A DNA stretch of 64,000 nucleotides, taken from contig NZ_CP019770.1 in assembly GCF_004328665.1 (NCBI RefSeq), forward strand, positions 620,001 to 684,000, given 5' to 3'. Origin of the DNA: Pseudoalteromonas sp. DL-6. GTDB lineage: Bacteria > Pseudomonadota > Gammaproteobacteria > Enterobacterales > Alteromonadaceae. This document shows, one piece after another, positions 19,541-28,857 of the stretch; within the stretch, counting starts at the first letter, position 1; each line of letters begins with the position of its first letter. A program made the translations under genes and the position numbers. The notes under the pieces were generated by a model that searched no databases, was not told the origin of the DNA, and worked only from the letters and a program-made list of their open reading frames with translations.

Positions 19541-20698
19541 TTAGAGCACGACTAAACTGCGCTCTAGCATAGTTTGAATTTGCTTTACTATTTTAGCTTC
19601 AGTTTCGGGTTCAAACTGAGCAATTCGTGGGGTGTGAATATGCCCAGTCGGAATATCTGAATTTAGTTGATTTCGCAGGCGAATACTGCGATACGAAATT
19701 TCGTTAGACAAATAACCACCGCCACCGCCTCGCACTGCAATAGCGTCTTTTAATTCATCGAAACTATTAGGCTCAAAGTCTTTTTTTAGGGTAATAACAT
19801 GATGGTTATCATTAATAGGAAAAGGGCCTTTTGCGCTTAACATAGCGCTAACGGGTAAGCTAAATTCTACAAACTCAGTACCTGGTAATGGGCGGTCGTT
19901 CAAGCTTGGAATGAGCGGCGCTGTTTTGGTACCACCATACACTATATTGGCGTTGTCGGGCGCTGTTACACTGCGGCGCTTACCTGGAAAGCGCTCAAGG
20001 TCAAAGTCTTTACTACCCATACTAACGGTAACTACCATATCTACATTATTAAGTGCGTAATAAGGGGCAAGTAAGGATTCTATAATACCTTGATCAAAGT
20101 CTTCATATCGCACTGGCACCATCACGGTGTTTATTTCAGCACTAATGCCTTTATAGTTAATGACTTGGCCATCAAGAAGCAGTGCAGCCACGCCCGATGG
20201 GTTACTTTGGTTTATATTTCTATCAAGTAAAAAAGGGTCAAACCCGGTTAGTAATATTTTTTTTGTGGTGTTTTTTGAGTAGCTCAGATCAGTGCGGCCC
20301 CGGCTTCCGTTTTCTAATAGCGTTAATAACACTGTTTGCTGCGCGGCGCTCAGCGAAAATGCAGGCTTTGTGGTGCGAATTATTTTACTTGATTGTAAGC
20401 GAGCCCAGTAAAGTGCACGATCATCTAAGTTTTGCGTTTTAGCGATGCGTTTTTTTGCACTAAACCACAATCGTTTTGAGTAATCATTAACGACATCTAC
20501 GGCTTGTGCATAGCTTGAAAGTGATTTGAATTGCTGCTCAAATTGATTAACTTCGCTGGCAAAAGCGTTTAGCACGCTCGGCATTGCTTGGCTGGCTTTT
20601 TCAATTCGTAATTCTTCGGGTGTTAACGGTGTGTTTAAATTGGCTAAAGTACTAAAAGAAGAAAATATTAAGCTTGAGGCAATCAGTGTTTTTATCAT
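19541..20698 (-). CDS. Exported pyroglutamyl-peptidase-like protein with Ser at the catalytic Cys position
   Basis: The C-terminal 240 residues follow the pyroglutamyl peptidase I (C15) fold: ILLTGFDPF and NQSNPSG at the start, a glutamate in VTVSMGSKDFDLERF at the position of the family's catalytic Glu, and GHIHTP at the position of its catalytic His. The family's YVCN motif carrying the nucleophile is here GGYLSNEISY, with codon TCT at 19706-19708, so the nucleophile position is Ser. A signal peptide (MIKTLIASSLIFSSFSTLA) and about 130 extra N-terminal helical residues distinguish it from cytoplasmic Pcp. I start at ATG 20698, preceded by AGGAA. It may be a serine-dependent variant or an inactive binding protein. 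Confidence 0.82.
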   Translation of the reverse strand: MIKTLIASSLIFSSFSTLANLNTPLTPEELRIEKASQAMPSVLNAFASEVNQFEQQFKSLSSYAQAVDVVNDYSKRLWFSAKKRIAKTQNLDDRALYWARLQSSKIIRTTKPAFSLSAAQQTVLLTLLENGSRGRTDLSYSKNTTKKILLTGFDPFLLDRNINQSNPSGVAALLLDGQVINYKGISAEINTVMVPVRYEDFDQGIIESLLAPYYALNNVDMVVTVSMGSKDFDLERFPGKRRSVTAPDNANIVYGGTKTAPLIPSLNDRPLPGTEFVEFSLPVSAMLSAKGPFPINDNHHVITLKKDFEPNSFDELKDAIAVRGGGGGYLSNEISYRSIRLRNQLNSDIPTGHIHTPRIAQFEPETEAKIVKQIQTMLERSLVVL

Positions 20699-20910
20699 GA
20701 TGTTCCTATGCTGAGTCGTATTTGTTGCTACTATCCTATGCCTAATAAGTGGGTGCAAATAAAATCGTTGGTTGGTTTTATGTTGTAAGCAGTATAAAAC
20801 AGGTGCTAAATCAAAAACTACGGGTATTTTATTAAAAAGAGTCGAAACTCTATGGTGGGTTTAGCTACAATGGGGCTGTGTATTTTTTAGTTTTTTACTT
20901 TTAGGCAACT

Positions 20911-21417
20911 ATGCAACTTATTCAAATAAATAAAGCACGTTATCGTAAACATTTAAACCGCGTTATAGTCGGTTGTGCCGCAAGCTTAGCGATTGGTAGT
21001 TTAGCTATTTCACAAACGCTTATTGCATTATTTCCCGATGAAAGTGGCAGTCATTTTCATTGGAACTTATTAGGCGTTATTGTTACTAGTATTGGTATTG
21101 GCTGGTTGTTAAATAAATACCGCACACATCCTTTTATGACCGAGGTGGTGTATGTGTGGGAGCTTAAACAAGCGCTTAATAAAATCACTCGTAAAATGGC
21201 TAAGCTAAAAGCTGCTGGGCGTGAAGGTAACCCAGATGCACTATTGGCGATTCACTATAGTTATGCAGGTTCACGATTATTATGGCAGCTTGACGATAAC
21301 ACCATCACTATGGATGATTTAGCGATTAAACAAGCCGAGTTAGATAGTGTGGCGGCCAAGTTCAACTTAACCTTGAATGCTGATGACTACAATGATGCAA
21401 TTTTAAAGCAGTTTTAG
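20911..21417 (+). CDS. DUF3087 family membrane protein
   Basis: The 168-residue protein begins MQLIQINKARYRKHLNRV, which I recognise as the DUF3087 family, and has two membrane helices (about residues 20-42 and 50-66) followed by a soluble C-terminal half. The function of the family is unknown. It precedes a GST gene by 29 bases on the same strand and may be co-transcribed with it. Confidence 0.75.
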   Translation: MQLIQINKARYRKHLNRVIVGCAASLAIGSLAISQTLIALFPDESGSHFHWNLLGVIVTSIGIGWLLNKYRTHPFMTEVVYVWELKQALNKITRKMAKLKAAGREGNPDALLAIHYSYAGSRLLWQLDDNTITMDDLAIKQAELDSVAAKFNLTLNADDYNDAILKQF

Positions 21418-21446
21418 GGTGATTTTAATTTTTATAAGGAATAATA

Positions 21447-22100
21447 ATGAGCATAATTCTGTATGGTGTCCCGCTTTCTCCTTATGTACGTAAAGTACGT
21501 GTGTGTTTAGCGCATAAAAAACTCGACTATAAACTCGAAATAATCTCGCCGTTTAATCAACCTGACTGGTTTTTAGAACTGAACCCACTAGGGCGAATTC
21601 CGGCGCTAAAAGACGGCGAGTTAAGCTTGGCGGATTCTAGCGTTATTTGCCAATACCTTGATGAAAAACACCCCAATTTACCGCCTTTACTTGGCAATAC
21701 TGCAGAGCAACGTGCAGCCGTTCGCTGGTTAGAAAAATACGCTGATTACGAGCTGGCTCCTTTTGCAACATTTATGGTGTTTCAGCAACGTATTATTGCC
21801 CCTACAATGAAAAAGCAAACCGATGAAGCATTGGTACAAAGTGCATTAAATGAAAAACTACCGCCTTTATTTGATTATTTAGAAGGTTATTTAGGTAGTA
21901 ACGAGTTTTTTGTTGGCGAGAGCTTAACCCTTGCCGACATTGCAGTGAGCTGCCAGTTAATGAATATGGAGCATGGTGGTGAGCAACTTGATGAGTCGCG
22001 CTGGCCTAATCTTGCAGCATTGCATAGCCGTGTAAAACAGGACACCGCTATGCAGAGCATGCTTGAGGGCGAACAAAAAATATTAGCCTCATTAAAATAA
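21447..22100 (+). CDS. Glutathione S-transferase family protein
   Basis: The N-terminal thioredoxin-like domain (residues 1-80) shows LYGVPLSPYVRKVRV with a candidate catalytic Ser, the cis-Pro in GRIPALKD and the glutathione-contacting ADSSVICQYL. The all-helical C-terminal domain includes FFVGESLTLADIAV, with the conserved N-capping motif of the fold. Length of 217 residues is normal. AAGGAATAAT precedes the ATG. Substrate not predictable; cytoplasmic. Confidence 0.9.
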   Translation: MSIILYGVPLSPYVRKVRVCLAHKKLDYKLEIISPFNQPDWFLELNPLGRIPALKDGELSLADSSVICQYLDEKHPNLPPLLGNTAEQRAAVRWLEKYADYELAPFATFMVFQQRIIAPTMKKQTDEALVQSALNEKLPPLFDYLEGYLGSNEFFVGESLTLADIAVSCQLMNMEHGGEQLDESRWPNLAALHSRVKQDTAMQSMLEGEQKILASLK

Positions 22101-22140
22101 CGTTTATTACTGATTTTTTGCAAAAGCTTAGGAGCTATAA

Positions 22141-22593
22141 GTGAAAAAAGTACTGATAGTGTGTTTGGGAAATATATGTCGTTCACCGACGGCTGAGGCT
22201 GTATTAAAAGCGCGTGCTAAAAAGTTAGGCATTGATCTGCTAGTGGACTCGGCTGGGACTATTGGGCACCACGAAGGTAACCCGCCAGATAGACGCTCTA
22301 TGCAAGCTGGCGAAAAACGTGGTTATAGTTTTAAAGGTATTTTTTCGCGCAAGGTGCGCAGTAGTGATTTTAGCGAGTTTGATTTAATTTTAGCAGCCGA
22401 TACACAAAACCTGACGGATCTAACCGCACGCTGCCCTGAACATTTGCAGTATAAGCTTGCGTTGTTTTTAGAGTATGGCGAGCAAACACAAAGTGCTATT
22501 CCGGACCCTTATTATGGTGGCGATGACGGCTTTGAAAAGGTACTTGATTTAATTGAAGCCGCAAGCGATAACATTTTAGCTAAGTTAAAATAG
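22141..22593 (+). CDS. Low-molecular-weight protein-tyrosine phosphatase
   Basis: The 150-residue enzyme carries the P-loop VCLGNICRSP (C-x5-R) at the N-terminus and the general acid in IPDPYYGG near the C-terminus, so it should be active. The start is GTG at 22141 with AGGAG upstream. It follows the GST gene by 40 bases. No polysaccharide export or BY-kinase genes are nearby, so a role in capsule regulation, common for this family, is not supported here. A hairpin ends the transcript. Confidence 0.92.
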   Translation: MKKVLIVCLGNICRSPTAEAVLKARAKKLGIDLLVDSAGTIGHHEGNPPDRRSMQAGEKRGYSFKGIFSRKVRSSDFSEFDLILAADTQNLTDLTARCPEHLQYKLALFLEYGEQTQSAIPDPYYGGDDGFEKVLDLIEAASDNILAKLK

Positions 22594-22610
22594 CTATAGT
22601 GATAAATTAG

Positions 22611-22632
22611 AAGGCGCTTGAAGCGCCTTTGG
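22611..22632. terminator. Hairpin between convergent genes
   Basis: AAGGCGCTT pairs with AAGCGCCTT. It lies between the phosphatase stop and the convergent TPR/TonB gene stop and could serve either transcript, though the T-run is short. Confidence 0.6.
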
Positions 22633-22639
22633 TATGTTA

Positions 22640-23737
22640 TTAACGGTTTACTTTAAAATCGAGCTGTACTTTGGAGGTTGCTGCAACCGCTTTTCCATGT
22701 TCAAACTTAGGTGCATAACGCCATTGCGCTAATGCTTCTACTGCCGATTTTTCAAAAGCAAGGCCGCCTTCTGAACTAAGTACGCGTGGATTTTTTACAA
22801 AGCCAGACTCATTTACTTCAAACTCCATAACTACGCTGCCATCCTTACTAAATCGCGCCTTGTTTTTAGGGTATTTAGGGTTAACGCGGTATAGCGGCGT
22901 TTGCTCTTGGCTTTCTTTCCACGGCACCATTTTAGCTATCGCGATACAGTGCTTCGTGGCTTCATCACTTTTGCCTTGTTTTTCATACAAGCCAATCAAT
23001 CTTGAGTGTGCGGTTAGCTCGGCGTTGTGATCGTAGTTTAAGCTTTCATCAAATACCTTTACTACGCGATTAAGCCGTTCAATTGCTTGGTCGTATCTTT
23101 TTCGACCTTCCGCAAATGACGCCATTAAAAAGTCAGCTTTTATTTGTTCAACCGAGTTTTTAGGTAAGTTAGCTTGATAATACTCATCGGCTTCTTCTAA
23201 GTAGTTTTTAGCTTCACGGTATTTTTCGTAGCTGAATTTATTGGCTAATATGGTTGCCGCTTCTAATTTCATATCGGCCAAAAATTTAGGTTTATTTTCT
23301 GTGTTTGCTATTGCAATGACTTGCTCTAAATAATAGTCCGCTTTTTGAGCTGAGGGCGCAAAATTAGCCATGCCAACTAAAGCATCAACGGTTTCTAATG
23401 ATTGTTTACCATGGTTGTTAACTGAAATAGTGTAGGCTTGTTGGTAAAGTGAAAAACGCTTTTCAATCCACTGTTTACCGTATCGATTAATTGATTTTGC
23501 ATAGTTAATCGCTAAGTTTGCGGTGTTATCAGCATTTTCACCGTAAACAGCTTTACCTAATGTGTAAGCCTGCTCCGCGGCTTGTTGCACATTTTCTTTG
23601 GTTTTAACCGCATTTAAGTAATTTTGATACGCGTCGTTGAAAACGGCTTGAGCGTTATTTGCTTGTTCGGCAAATGGCGTGGTGCTTAATACAGATAAAC
23701 CTAAGCCCATCAGTAATGCAAGTTTATTTAGTTTCAT
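22640..23737 (-). CDS. TPR-like exported protein with a C-terminal TonB domain
   Basis: The protein has a signal peptide (MKLNKLALLMGLGLSVLSTT), a helical repeat region of about 220 residues that reads like degenerate TPRs, and a C-terminal TonB-type domain (YPKNKARFSKDGSVVMEFEV, then ALAQWRYAPKFEHGK). Proteins of this design are common in Alteromonadales as TonB family proteins; with a cleaved signal and no membrane anchor it is unlikely to be a classical energy transducer. I start at ATG 23737, preceded by AGGGAT; the frame extends 12 codons further without a ribosome site. It is monocistronic. Confidence 0.82.
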   Translation of the reverse strand: MKLNKLALLMGLGLSVLSTTPFAEQANNAQAVFNDAYQNYLNAVKTKENVQQAAEQAYTLGKAVYGENADNTANLAINYAKSINRYGKQWIEKRFSLYQQAYTISVNNHGKQSLETVDALVGMANFAPSAQKADYYLEQVIAIANTENKPKFLADMKLEAATILANKFSYEKYREAKNYLEEADEYYQANLPKNSVEQIKADFLMASFAEGRKRYDQAIERLNRVVKVFDESLNYDHNAELTAHSRLIGLYEKQGKSDEATKHCIAIAKMVPWKESQEQTPLYRVNPKYPKNKARFSKDGSVVMEFEVNESGFVKNPRVLSSEGGLAFEKSAVEALAQWRYAPKFEHGKAVAATSKVQLDFKVNR

Positions 23738-23969
23738 AATGATCCCTATTATTTGTCGGTGGTAAATTAGCAAATCCTTATGTGTATGTCATCATTTTAG
23801 GTAAACCAAGGTAAATATCCATTGCCAATATATTTATGTTTGAATATTGAAAATAGCCGCAGTCGTCGCCATATATTTGTCATTACATAAGATGTACTAC
23901 GATCCAATTTTGAACTTTTGTGATATTATCACTTTATCGTGTCGTAGTTTTTTAATATTTGGATTGGTC

Positions 23970-24593
23970 GTGGCGCAAGTAAGAGCAAGAGTCCAGCTTA
24001 ATGTTGGCAAAAATAGTGATATTCCAGCAGAAATTATCTCCTTTAGTGGCTTAAAAGATGGCCAAGAGCATGTTGCTTTAGTATTTAATAACGCCGATAC
24101 CGAGCAAGGTGTTCCGCTTATTCGTATGCATTCTGAATGTTTAACTGGCGATGTATTTCACTCGTCACGTTGTGACTGTGGTGAGCAGTTAAACGAGTGT
24201 ATTGAAATGATGCATGAGCAGGGCGGTATTTTACTTTATTTACGCCAAGAAGGGCGTGGTATTGGTTTATATAATAAAATTGATGCGTATGTACTGCAAT
24301 CACAAGGTATGAATACTTACGAAGCTAATAACCATTTAGGTTTTGCTGATGACTTACGTGACTTTTCAGATGCAGTGTTAATGCTCAATGCGCTTAATTT
24401 AAAGCACGTTAAATTAATGACTAATAACCCTAAAAAGCTCAATGCATTAAAAGATGCAGGTATAGAGGTCGACTCTGTTGTGGGTACTCATGCTCACATT
24501 AAAGCTGGGCTTTCAGGTAATAAAGCGTATTTAGAGACAAAGATTAAGCATGGCTCTCACATGCTAGATATTAAGAAAATTAAAAAACCTTAG
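23970..24593 (+). CDS. ribA: GTP cyclohydrolase II
   Basis: The enzyme converts GTP to the diaminopyrimidine precursor of riboflavin. The zinc site ([19 protein letters not shown]) and the GTP-binding segment [12 protein letters not shown] are intact. Family N-termini begin near VRARVQL, so I start at GTG 23970 (207 residues); TTG 23964 is an alternative. The upstream extension to 23847 lacks family likeness. The stop codon TAG at 24591-24593 is the first three bases of a MITE-like repeat, so the original C-terminus may have been altered after IKKIKKP. No FMN riboswitch is evident in the 230 bases upstream. Confidence 0.93.
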   Translation: MAQVRARVQLNVGKNSDIPAEIISFSGLKDGQEHVALVFNNADTEQGVPLIRMHSECLTGDVFHSSRCDCGEQLNECIEMMHEQGGILLYLRQEGRGIGLYNKIDAYVLQSQGMNTYEANNHLGFADDLRDFSDAVLMLNALNLKHVKLMTNNPKKLNALKDAGIEVDSVVGTHAHIKAGLSGNKAYLETKIKHGSHMLDIKKIKKP

Positions 24594-24902
24594 GGTCTGT
24601 TGACCTTTCAAGGTTGAATTTGCAGCAGTCTGTTTGGTATTTAGGCAAGGCAGAGCCTATGTGGTGTTATTCCCCATAAATAGGCGATAACGCAGCATCA
24701 ATGCCAAACAGGCGTTGCCCGAAGGGTTCTGCCTAGGGGCGATTTACTCTTTGTTGCCTACATGGATGTAGGTAAGGGGCGTGAGCAGGACGCGGAAGCT
24801 TTGCTCGGTTTTTACTTAGCCCACTAGGTTACAAACCTCGCGCCGCGATTAAATCGCCCCTAGTTTGAACAAATTTTAATCCGTAAAGGGCAACAGACCC
24901 TA
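24591..24902 (+). mobile_element. MITE-like element, copy 1 (312 bp)
   Basis: The element is bounded by inverted ends TAGGGTCTGTTGACCTTT and (reverse complement of the right end) TAGGGTCTGTTGCCCTTT, with TA at both outer edges as in TA-targeting elements of the IS630/mariner type. It has no credible ORF. A second copy lies inverted at 61989-62255. This copy has a 47-bp internal segment (24758-24804) that the other lacks. It sits between ribA and the terminator at 24947-24976, which probably once served ribA directly. Confidence 0.8.
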
Positions 24903-24946
24903 ATATTAACGGCATTTATCGCCGCCACCTATGTAATACCAACCAG

Positions 24947-24976
24947 CGCCGAGTTATACTCGGCGTGTTTTGTTTT
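24947..24976 (+). terminator. Terminator downstream of ribA and the repeat
   Basis: CGCCGAG pairs with CTCGGCG around TTATA, followed by TGTTTTGTTTT. It lies 15 bases before the next start codon and probably ended the ribA transcript before the repeat inserted. Confidence 0.75.
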
Positions 24977-24990
24977 AATTAAGAGCAAGT

Positions 24991-25779
24991 ATGTCTACAC
25001 AATTACGAATTTTTAAAGCTGATGCGGCATTAAAATGGTTTAAAGCGGGTTGGCTAATTTTTAAAACTCAGCCATTAACTTTTATTTTTATGCATTTGTT
25101 TATTGGCATTGTTGGCTTGTTGTCGTTATTTTTACCGGTATTACAAATAGCTGCAGCATTGGCTACACCATTTTTAACCGCTGGTTTTTATCAAGCCGTG
25201 CTTACCAAGCAGCAGGGCGGAAAAATTATGTTAGCCGACATTTTGAAGCCCTTTTCAGCCAAAGGAAATCGGTTAGGCTTATTTCGCTTAGCGCTGTATC
25301 AAATGGGTGCCGGTATTTTAATTGCCTTGCTCGCCAATGGGTTATTTGCTGATGCAATGGCGGTTATAACACAGCCTGGCCTAGATCCAAACACCGCCGT
25401 TAGCCAAATGCTTGAGAGTATTTCGCTTGCTAACGTGGCATTGTTTTTAATTGCGCTCTCTATTTACTTTACTTCGTTTGCCTATGCAGTACCGCTGGTT
25501 TACTTTAATAAAGAGCAACGTATTTTAAATGCCTTAAAAAGTTCGTTTATGGTGTTTTATTATAATATTTTACCATTGAGTGTTTATGGTATTATTTGCG
25601 CATTATTAATGGTGTTGTCGATGTTCTTATCGCTACTACCGCTGTTGATTTTAATGCCAATTTGCTACATTAGTTTCTTTGTATCTTATCAGGCTATTTT
25701 TATGCCCGTTGTGCCACCAAGTGATGACAGTAACATTAAGCCTTTAAGTAGCGAGCAAAGCGGACGCTTTGACGCTTAA
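24991..25779 (+). CDS. BPSS1780-type integral membrane protein
   Basis: The 262-residue protein has five or six hydrophobic helices and the family-like opening KWFKAGWLIFKTQPLTFIFMH, typical of the BPSS1780/YciC-like membrane proteins of unknown function. Its TAA stop shares its last base with the ATG of recX, so the two are translationally coupled. A terminator lies just upstream, so its promoter must be between the hairpin and the start or read through from ribA. Confidence 0.75.
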   Translation: MSTQLRIFKADAALKWFKAGWLIFKTQPLTFIFMHLFIGIVGLLSLFLPVLQIAAALATPFLTAGFYQAVLTKQQGGKIMLADILKPFSAKGNRLGLFRLALYQMGAGILIALLANGLFADAMAVITQPGLDPNTAVSQMLESISLANVALFLIALSIYFTSFAYAVPLVYFNKEQRILNALKSSFMVFYYNILPLSVYGIICALLMVLSMFLSLLPLLILMPICYISFFVSYQAIFMPVVPPSDDSNIKPLSSEQSGRFDA

Positions 25780-26231
25780 TGGATGATACGTTAAAACAAA
25801 AGTTAAAAAACTATGTGCTTTGGTTGCTTGGTCGGCAAGAGTATTCGCGCCGTGAGTTAACCCAAAAGTTACAGCAAAGAGAAGCAACCGACGAGTTCAT
25901 AGAAAACCTGCTTGATTGGTGTGAAAAGCACAATTTTATTAACGAGCAGCGTTACTGTGAAGGGTTTGTCAGAAAACACATATTTAAATGCCATGGCTTA
26001 AAGCGAATTCAAAGTGAGGCCATGAGTAAAGGGATTGATAGAGCACTGCTTGAAACAGTGGTTGATGAGCTGGAAATAGATTGGTTTGAGCTCGCGCAGG
26101 AAGCGTACAACAAAAAATATTCAACGACACCGGCAGACCTCGAGTACAAAGAAAAAGCTAAGCGCGTGCGCTACTTAATGTATCGAGGTTTTAGCTATGA
26201 TCAAATAAATTTTGCAATGCAAGCACAGTAA
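25779..26231 (+). CDS. recX: Regulatory protein RecX
   Basis: The 150-residue, strongly charged helical protein matches RecX in size and in its three tandem helical modules (LLGRQEYSRRELTQKL, NEQRYCEGFVRKH, RYLMYRGFSYDQINFAM). RecX restrains RecA filament growth. It overlaps the preceding membrane gene by one base and is followed by alaS after 19 bases. recA, its usual upstream partner, is not adjacent; only the recX-alaS part of the common recA-recX-alaS order is kept. Confidence 0.9.
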   Translation: MDDTLKQKLKNYVLWLLGRQEYSRRELTQKLQQREATDEFIENLLDWCEKHNFINEQRYCEGFVRKHIFKCHGLKRIQSEAMSKGIDRALLETVVDELEIDWFELAQEAYNKKYSTTPADLEYKEKAKRVRYLMYRGFSYDQINFAMQAQ

Positions 26232-26250
26232 ATACAGGTGAGACTTTCAC

Positions 26251-28851
26251 ATGCAGCACATGACTACCGCACAAATTAGGCAACAGTTTTTAGACTTTTT
26301 TGCCAGCAAACAACATCAAGTTGTTCCTTCTAGTTCGCTTATACCGGGTAACGATGCCACGTTGTTATTTAATAATGCCGGTATGGTGCAATTTAAAGAT
26401 GTATTTTTAGGCGCCGAAAGCCGCCCTTATACACGCGCAACTAGCTCTCAGCGTTGTGTGCGTGCTGGTGGTAAACACAACGATTTAGAAAATGTTGGTT
26501 ACACAGCACGTCATCATACCTTTTTTGAAATGCTAGGTAACTTCAGCTTTGGTGATTACTTTAAGCAAGATGCAATTAAATTTGCGTGGGAGTTTCTTAC
26601 TGAAGTTGTAAAACTACCAAAAGAAAAGCTGTTAGTGACCATTTACCATGATGACGAAGAAGCCTTTGGCTACTGGGCTAACGATATTGGGTTAGCTGAA
26701 GATCGTATTATTCGCATTGCAACTAGCGATAACTTTTGGTCTATGGGTGATACCGGTCCTTGTGGTCCATGTTCTGAAATATTTTATGATCACGGTGAGC
26801 ACATTTGGGGCGGCCCTCCGGGCACACCTGAAGAAGATGGCGATCGTTTCATTGAAATTTGGAACTTAGTATTTATGCAATACAACCGTCAAAGCGACGG
26901 GACTATGGAGCCACTTCCTAAGCAATCTGTTGATACTGGTATGGGCCTTGAGCGTATTTCAGCTATTTTACAAGGTGTGCACTCAAACTACGAAATCGAT
27001 TTATTCCAAGGCTTAATTGCCGCTGCTGCAAGCGTTACTAATGCACAAAACATGGATGATAAGTCGCTTCGTGTGGTGGCGGATCATATTCGTTCGTGTG
27101 CGTTTTTAATTTCAGACGGGGTTATGCCATCAAACGAAGGCCGTGGTTATGTGTTACGTCGTATTATTCGTCGTGCAGTACGCCATGGTAATAAATTGGG
27201 TGCTAAAGGCGCGTTCTTCTACAAGTTAGTAGCAGCGCTTATTGAGCAAATGGGTCAGGCCTATCCAGAGCTTGCTAAGCAACAAGAAATTATTGAAAAA
27301 GTACTGCGTATCGAAGAAGAGCAGTTTGGTAAAACGCTCGAACGTGGTTTAGCTATTTTAGAAGAAAGCTTAAGTGATTTAACCGGGGATGTGATCCCAG
27401 GTGACTTAGTATTTAAGCTTTACGATACCTATGGTTTCCCTGCTGATTTAACGGCTGATGTAGCGCGTGAACGCCAGATGACGATAGACCATCAAGGTTT
27501 TGAAGCATGCATGGCAGTACAACGTAAAACAGCACAGCAAGCGGGCAAATTTGGTGCAGATTATAATGAGCAATTAAAATCAGATAAGCACACTGATTTT
27601 AAAGGCTATGATAGCAATCATTACCGTGGCACTGTGGTAGAAATTTTTGCCGCTGGCGAATCTGTATCGTTATTAGAAGATGGTCAGCAAGGTATTATTG
27701 TTTTAGACCGTACTCCGTTTTACGCTGAATCAGGCGGCCAAATTGGTGATAGCGGAACAATTACTGTTGCCGGTGGTGAGTTTAATGTAACCAATACCAC
27801 TAAATTGGGTAATGCTTTTGCTCATCATGGAACAGTACAAGGGCGTATTGGCGTTAACGATAAAGTGGATGCGACAATTGACGATGCGCGTCGTGAAAGC
27901 ATTAAGAAAAATCACACAGCTACGCACATTTTACATGAAGCATTGCGTCAGCTTTTAGGTGAGCACGTATCGCAAAAAGGCTCACTTGTGCAGCCAGATC
28001 GTCTGCGTTTTGACTTCTCACATTTTGAAGCGGTGACCAAACAAGAACTGCGCGAAATTGAACGTGTAGTAAATGACGAAATTCGTCGTAACTTTGCACT
28101 TAATACTGAGCTAATGGCAATTGATGATGCTAAAGCAAAAGGTGCTATGGCATTGTTTGGCGAAAAGTACGATGACGAAGTACGTGTAGTAACCATAGGT
28201 GATTACTCAATTGAGCTTTGTGGTGGTACACACGTAGAGCGCGCAGGTGACATTGGTTTATTCAAAATTGTATCTGAAAGCGGTATTGCAGCCGGTGTTC
28301 GTCGTATTGAAGCGGTAACGGGTGCAGAGGCAATCGCTTATGTCAGCGAGCAAGAGCAGCAATTAGCTGATGTGGCAGCGCTGGTAAAAGGTGACAGTGC
28401 GTCAGTACTTGAAAAAGTAACAGCCTTGCTTGAAAAGTCGAAAGGACTTGAAAAGCAAGTTGCCCAGCTTAACGATAAACTAGCCAGTGCGGCAGGTGCA
28501 TCGTTACTTGATTCAGTAGTTGAAATTAACGGGGTTAAGTTGTTAGTTGCCAACGTTGAAGGGACTGAATCAAAAGCGCTTCGTGGCATGGTTGATGATC
28601 TTAAAAATAAGATTGGCTCAGGCGTTATTGCCTTAGGTGTTGCCAGCGGTGACAAAGTCAGCTTAATTGCGGGTGTAACTAAAGACTTAACTGGCAAAGT
28701 AAAAGCGGGTGAGTTAGTTAACCACATGGCAGGCCAAGTGGGTGGTAAAGGTGGCGGTCGTCCAGATATGGCGCAAGCGGGTGGTTCTGAGCCACAAAAC
28801 TTAACTGCAGCACTTGATAGCGTCACAGCTTGGTTAACTGAGCGTACTTAA
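26251..28851 (+). CDS. alaS: Alanyl-tRNA synthetase
   Basis: The class II synthetase charges tRNA-Ala in the cytoplasm. Domains in order: catalytic core ([31 protein letters not shown]), tRNA-recognition helices, editing domain with zinc ligands [11 protein letters not shown] and CGGTHV, and the C-Ala domain ending [17 protein letters not shown]. Length of 866 residues is standard. AGGTGAG lies eight bases before the first ATG, which I use; another ATG follows three codons later. Part of the recX-alaS-lysC-csrA run. Confidence 0.97.
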   Translation: MQHMTTAQIRQQFLDFFASKQHQVVPSSSLIPGNDATLLFNNAGMVQFKDVFLGAESRPYTRATSSQRCVRAGGKHNDLENVGYTARHHTFFEMLGNFSFGDYFKQDAIKFAWEFLTEVVKLPKEKLLVTIYHDDEEAFGYWANDIGLAEDRIIRIATSDNFWSMGDTGPCGPCSEIFYDHGEHIWGGPPGTPEEDGDRFIEIWNLVFMQYNRQSDGTMEPLPKQSVDTGMGLERISAILQGVHSNYEIDLFQGLIAAAASVTNAQNMDDKSLRVVADHIRSCAFLISDGVMPSNEGRGYVLRRIIRRAVRHGNKLGAKGAFFYKLVAALIEQMGQAYPELAKQQEIIEKVLRIEEEQFGKTLERGLAILEESLSDLTGDVIPGDLVFKLYDTYGFPADLTADVARERQMTIDHQGFEACMAVQRKTAQQAGKFGADYNEQLKSDKHTDFKGYDSNHYRGTVVEIFAAGESVSLLEDGQQGIIVLDRTPFYAESGGQIGDSGTITVAGGEFNVTNTTKLGNAFAHHGTVQGRIGVNDKVDATIDDARRESIKKNHTATHILHEALRQLLGEHVSQKGSLVQPDRLRFDFSHFEAVTKQELREIERVVNDEIRRNFALNTELMAIDDAKAKGAMALFGEKYDDEVRVVTIGDYSIELCGGTHVERAGDIGLFKIVSESGIAAGVRRIEAVTGAEAIAYVSEQEQQLADVAALVKGDSASVLEKVTALLEKSKGLEKQVAQLNDKLASAAGASLLDSVVEINGVKLLVANVEGTESKALRGMVDDLKNKIGSGVIALGVASGDKVSLIAGVTKDLTGKVKAGELVNHMAGQVGGKGGGRPDMAQAGGSEPQNLTAALDSVTAWLTERT

Positions 28852-28857
28852 GCTTAA

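Noticed and set aside
23847..23969. N-terminal extension of ribA to an upstream ATG
   Set aside because: The extra 41 residues are hydrophobic and unlike any GTP cyclohydrolase II; family proteins begin near the GTG at 23970.
24591..24902. Protein-coding gene inside the MITE-like repeat
   Set aside because: All frames are broken by stops and no transposase motif appears; the two copies differ by a length change that would shift any frame.
28338..28826. 162-codon ORF on the minus strand inside alaS
   Set aside because: It is antisense to a complete, fully conserved synthetase gene; composition is Ser/Pro/Ala-rich as expected of a shadow frame.
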